From positions 1,364,001 to 1,428,000 of the forward strand of contig NC_081333.1 in assembly GCF_022539665.2 (NCBI RefSeq): a stretch of DNA of 64,000 bases. Direction: 5' to 3'. The stretch is from Daphnia carinata (Eukaryota; Arthropoda; Branchiopoda; Diplostraca; Daphniidae). Positions 61,304 to 64,000 of this stretch are shown piece by piece; within the stretch, counting starts at the first letter, position 1, and each line of letters opens with the position of its first letter. The position numbers and the translations under genes were made by a program. Below the pieces are notes generated by a model. That model saw only the letters and a program-made list of their open reading frames with translations. It had not been told where the DNA came from and ran no database searches.

Positions 61304-63377
61304 TTAAACGGACGTGAAGGCCTTTGTAGCCGATACCGCCAGCAAGGCTAAGATCAAGCATTGCAATTCCGCCATCGTTTTGCTGTAAAGTTGTCTGTTG
61401 CCATTGCTCATTAACCCAGTGTCGATTCCTACATTTAACGTACACGTCATCATTCAAATTTCTTCGTTTAAATTTAATATTTCAAACATACCTCCAACGT
61501 CTTTGATTTCCAGGTTTTTCGCATTTGGCACAGACTCTGCAATGGCACAAAAGTAACAAGTTAAAATCAAAGGTATTTGGACATTTATCTGAATGAACTT
61601 TGATTTACCAAGACCAAGTGTGTGGAATTGGAAAGCTTCGCTAGATTCAGAAGTGCCATAACGATTCCTGGCCGTCACTGTGGCTTCGTAGATGGATCCT
61701 GACATTTGATGTTAAGAACAAATGAGTTACGTATTATAACGTAATGAGCATTAAATGTAACCTGGATCGAGTTGGAGGAACATGTAAGATTGCTTATGAT
61801 GTTGGTGACGTCCGCTAGAACTGCCTTGATTCATCGGGATGATCATCGATTTCCAGACGCGATTGAGATCGTCCGTTTCGTTAAACTAATGAAGATAATT
61901 ATGAGCATGTCATTGTTCATTATTCAAGGTTACAACAATCGATGCTTGTGAGACTTACAAACAACTTCCTGAACATGAGTTTGTACTCTTCAATCGGTGC
62001 ATAACTGTCGATTTTCCACGTTAGATTGAACGAATCAACCGAGTTACCCATCGGTTCGCTTTTGAATATCGCTCTGCTAGGGCGACCTGAATTCACGATA
62101 GCAACAAAGAAATTATGATAAACAACGTGGTTTGATCAAAAGTATAATAAACTGAATAATATACGTACCAGATAGTTCAATGTTCTGAGAAGATCTTCCG
62201 AGCAAGTTATCAGCCGTGCAAGAATAAAGTCCGAAATCCGATTCCTCCACATTGCGCAAGATCAGTGTGTGTTTGTTATTGGAAGATTCTAGGATGCGCG
62301 TGTCAGACGGAACGATGACTCGCTCCTCACGATACCAAAGAACCTATACACAATAAGTGGACCGTTATATTGGACATCATTCGAATTTTCTATTGAAAGT
62401 GAAAACGTACAGTGGCCCCAGGTTCTGCGTGAACGATGCAGGTTAGATAGGCCTCCTGGTGCACTCCGGTGTGAATCCAGCTTCGTTCGATTTCAATTTC
62501 CGGCGGATCTAAACATTGAAAAATAACAAGATGACACATAAGAAAAAAAGGAATATTGTTTTGCAAAACTTACACAAAACTTTAACGTCGATGGTTGCCG
62601 TGGCAGGTTCACTTACGCCGTTGTCAGCCGAACATTCTATTTATTATTACAAAAAAAAAAAATAAATAAAATTTCATAGAAAATGATGTGATGGCCAAGA
62701 CAACGCGCAATATTTCTATTCGAAAGTACCATAGAGACCGACGTCTGGACGACCGACCGCTTGAAAACTGAGCACCGATCCTTGAAATTTGTCATCGCCA
62801 TTTTGGAAATAAAATCCCTGTGTAATCGATGCAGTTATAGATTCATTGTTTGTCTATGTTTTTGGTTATTGATAGTATGTTAGTCTTACGGGTTTGCTCC
62901 ATCGGATGGAAGGAGGAGGATTGCCTTCACCAATGCACCTCAGAGTAACTGGATCTCCTTTACGAGCTTGAATGCGACCCTCTTCTGGAAATCGACGTAC
63001 TTTGGCCGGTTCTACAAACGACAAGAATTAATGAATAATAATTCGTTTTTAATGTCCTTTTAAATTCTATTCGGCTGAAACTTCTATTTTTAATGCTAAC
63101 TCGTTTAGACCAAGTGCCAAAGTGAAATTAAATGAAGCAAAATGTCATTTGAATGTAAGGTGGATGCGTTTGAGCTCACCGAGGACGTTGAGAGCTATGT
63201 TGATGTGAGATGGCACGTCAGTGTTAATCTCACAAGTGTAATTGCCCGAATCTTTGCTTGAAACTTTATTAATGTCGAGGGATGTTCCAACTATGTTGAG
63301 ACGATTGTCACGGATCACCTTCGTGCTACCGGCAGAGATAAGCACCGATTCTTTCTTCCACACGACCATAAAAGTAC
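61304..63377 (-). CDS. klg: Klingon-like Ig/FN3 cell-adhesion protein, 5' end outside the window
   Basis: Klingon and its relatives are GPI-anchored homophilic adhesion proteins with three Ig domains and one FN3 domain, acting in neurons and photoreceptor development. Exons on the minus strand are 63377-63180, 63011-62890, 62817-62730, 62636-62574, 62508-62411, 62343-62169, 62086-61959, 61885-61762, 61698-61609, 61536-61492 and 61428-61304 (about 418 residues), with consistent phases. Ig1 is partial (VVWKKESVLISAG, DSGNYTCEI). Ig2 runs GDPVTLRCIGEGNPPP to GLYECSADN. Ig3 runs VLYPPEIEIERSW, LTCIVHAEP to GLYSCTADNLLG. FN3 contains FNLTWKIDSYAPIEEYKLMF and SIYEATVTARNRYG. The tail (CLILALLAVSATKAFTSV, stop) looks like a GPI signal. 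It could be a klg paralogue rather than klg itself. Confidence 0.88.
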
Positions 63378-63670
63378 CTGAAAAACACGAAGGTTGTTCA
63401 CATAGAAATAGCTCTTTGATATACTAACTGAAATGTTATCAAACGTAAAATTTAACTTCGAATAGTAGCGAAATACCCAGTCTAATAAAAAGATGTTCTG
63501 TGGAGGTTTTCAACGCGAACGACAGTTGCGGAAATGCAAATTTTATTCGTGAGTTGTTCGTGAAACTTTACATCTTTCTGTTAGATGGCGTGGGATTCTC
63601 CTTATAAAGAAAAGCTGTTTTGCTTTTTGAATCCACATCGAGGGCATAGAACTCGGGTGCGTAACACGAA
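63378..63670. other. Intron of the Klingon-like gene
   Basis: The Ig1 exon begins at phase 1, so upstream exon(s) with the signal peptide must lie further right. None is recognised up to the window edge. Confidence 0.5.
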
Positions 63671-63675
63671 ACTAG

Positions 63676-64000
63676 GGAACCCTCGTTAAAAGTTTTAAGC
63701 CTGATAAAATATTAAGCCCGACTTTTACTATTTTATTTTTCTTTCAAAAGAATAGATATTGTTATTTAAAAAAAAAACACGTGATTTAGGTACAAAATTT
63801 AATGAGGATGTCGAAAATCTAATTCTTTTTGGGTTTGGGACGTATAGTTTATGAGTTATTCGAATCCAAAGTGGACTGAGTTTATAAGCCTCTTTGATTT
63901 TGTTTCATTCAAAAACCGCATAGTTGATGGTGAAACTATTATTTTATTCGGATTCAGCGTTCAATTCTGGTTTTTACAAACAATGTTTCAAACAATTTGT
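63676..64000. repeat. Partial copy of the foldback-element family
   Basis: AAGCCCGACTTTT followed by T/A-rich sequence, TTCAAAAACCGC and ATTCAGCGTT match pieces of the 13-15 kb element in the same relative order (13547, 13590, 13635). The copy is divergent and runs off the window. Confidence 0.5.

Noticed and set aside
1-64000. CRISPR arrays, bacterial operons, rRNA or tRNA genes
   Set aside because: No regularly spaced direct repeats, no rRNA sequence and no cloverleaf with A and B boxes were noticed by eye. A tRNAscan run would be needed to exclude tRNAs fully.

Overview
This window looks like arthropod nuclear DNA, most likely a cladoceran crustacean of the Daphnia type. That is an inference from gene content (Eb1, nucleostemin, Gemin7, Bicaudal-D, Beat and Klingon families), very short GT-AG introns (often 55-110 nt), AATAAA signals and AT-rich spacers full of homopolymers and dinucleotide repeats. 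Splice models were built by hand: each junction was required to keep frame, phase and family alignment. They are predictions, not transcript-supported.

Compact left part (1-22.2 kb). Eb1 (+) has two tandem alternative versions of one exon. It is followed by a circularly permuted nucleolar GTPase of the nucleostemin/GNL3 family (+), which converges on a tiny Gemin7 (-). Bicaudal-D (+) starts divergently from Gemin7. Next is a broken fem-1-like ankyrin gene (-), then a 2.25 kb near-perfect inverted repeat (13100-15350). Last is a 20-exon gene (-) for a membrane protein of about 1,528 residues that I do not recognise.

Middle part (22.2-35.5 kb). A Beaten-path family immunoglobulin gene (-) lacks a recognisable first exon and carries a GC-AG intron. 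On the + strand are two small secreted-peptide genes with the same architecture: a TATA box, a 5-codon first exon and shared pro-region motifs. One has a Gly/Tyr-rich tail, the other a Trp/His/Lys-rich tail.

Right part (35.5-64 kb). About 18 kb without a convincing gene is followed by a secreted protein (-) with one chitin-binding type-2 domain and a long Thr/Ser/acidic region. After a further 4.9 kb spacer comes the 3' part of a Klingon-like Ig/FN3 adhesion gene (-) that runs off the window. Motifs of the 13-15 kb inverted-repeat family recur near 53.15 kb and 63.7 kb.

Functionally the left cluster is housekeeping and cytoskeletal: microtubule plus-end binding, dynein cargo adaptor, SMN complex, nucleolar GTPase. 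The right side is extracellular: axon guidance and adhesion proteins, chitin-matrix protein, secreted peptides. I see no CRISPR array, rRNA, or convincing tRNA.
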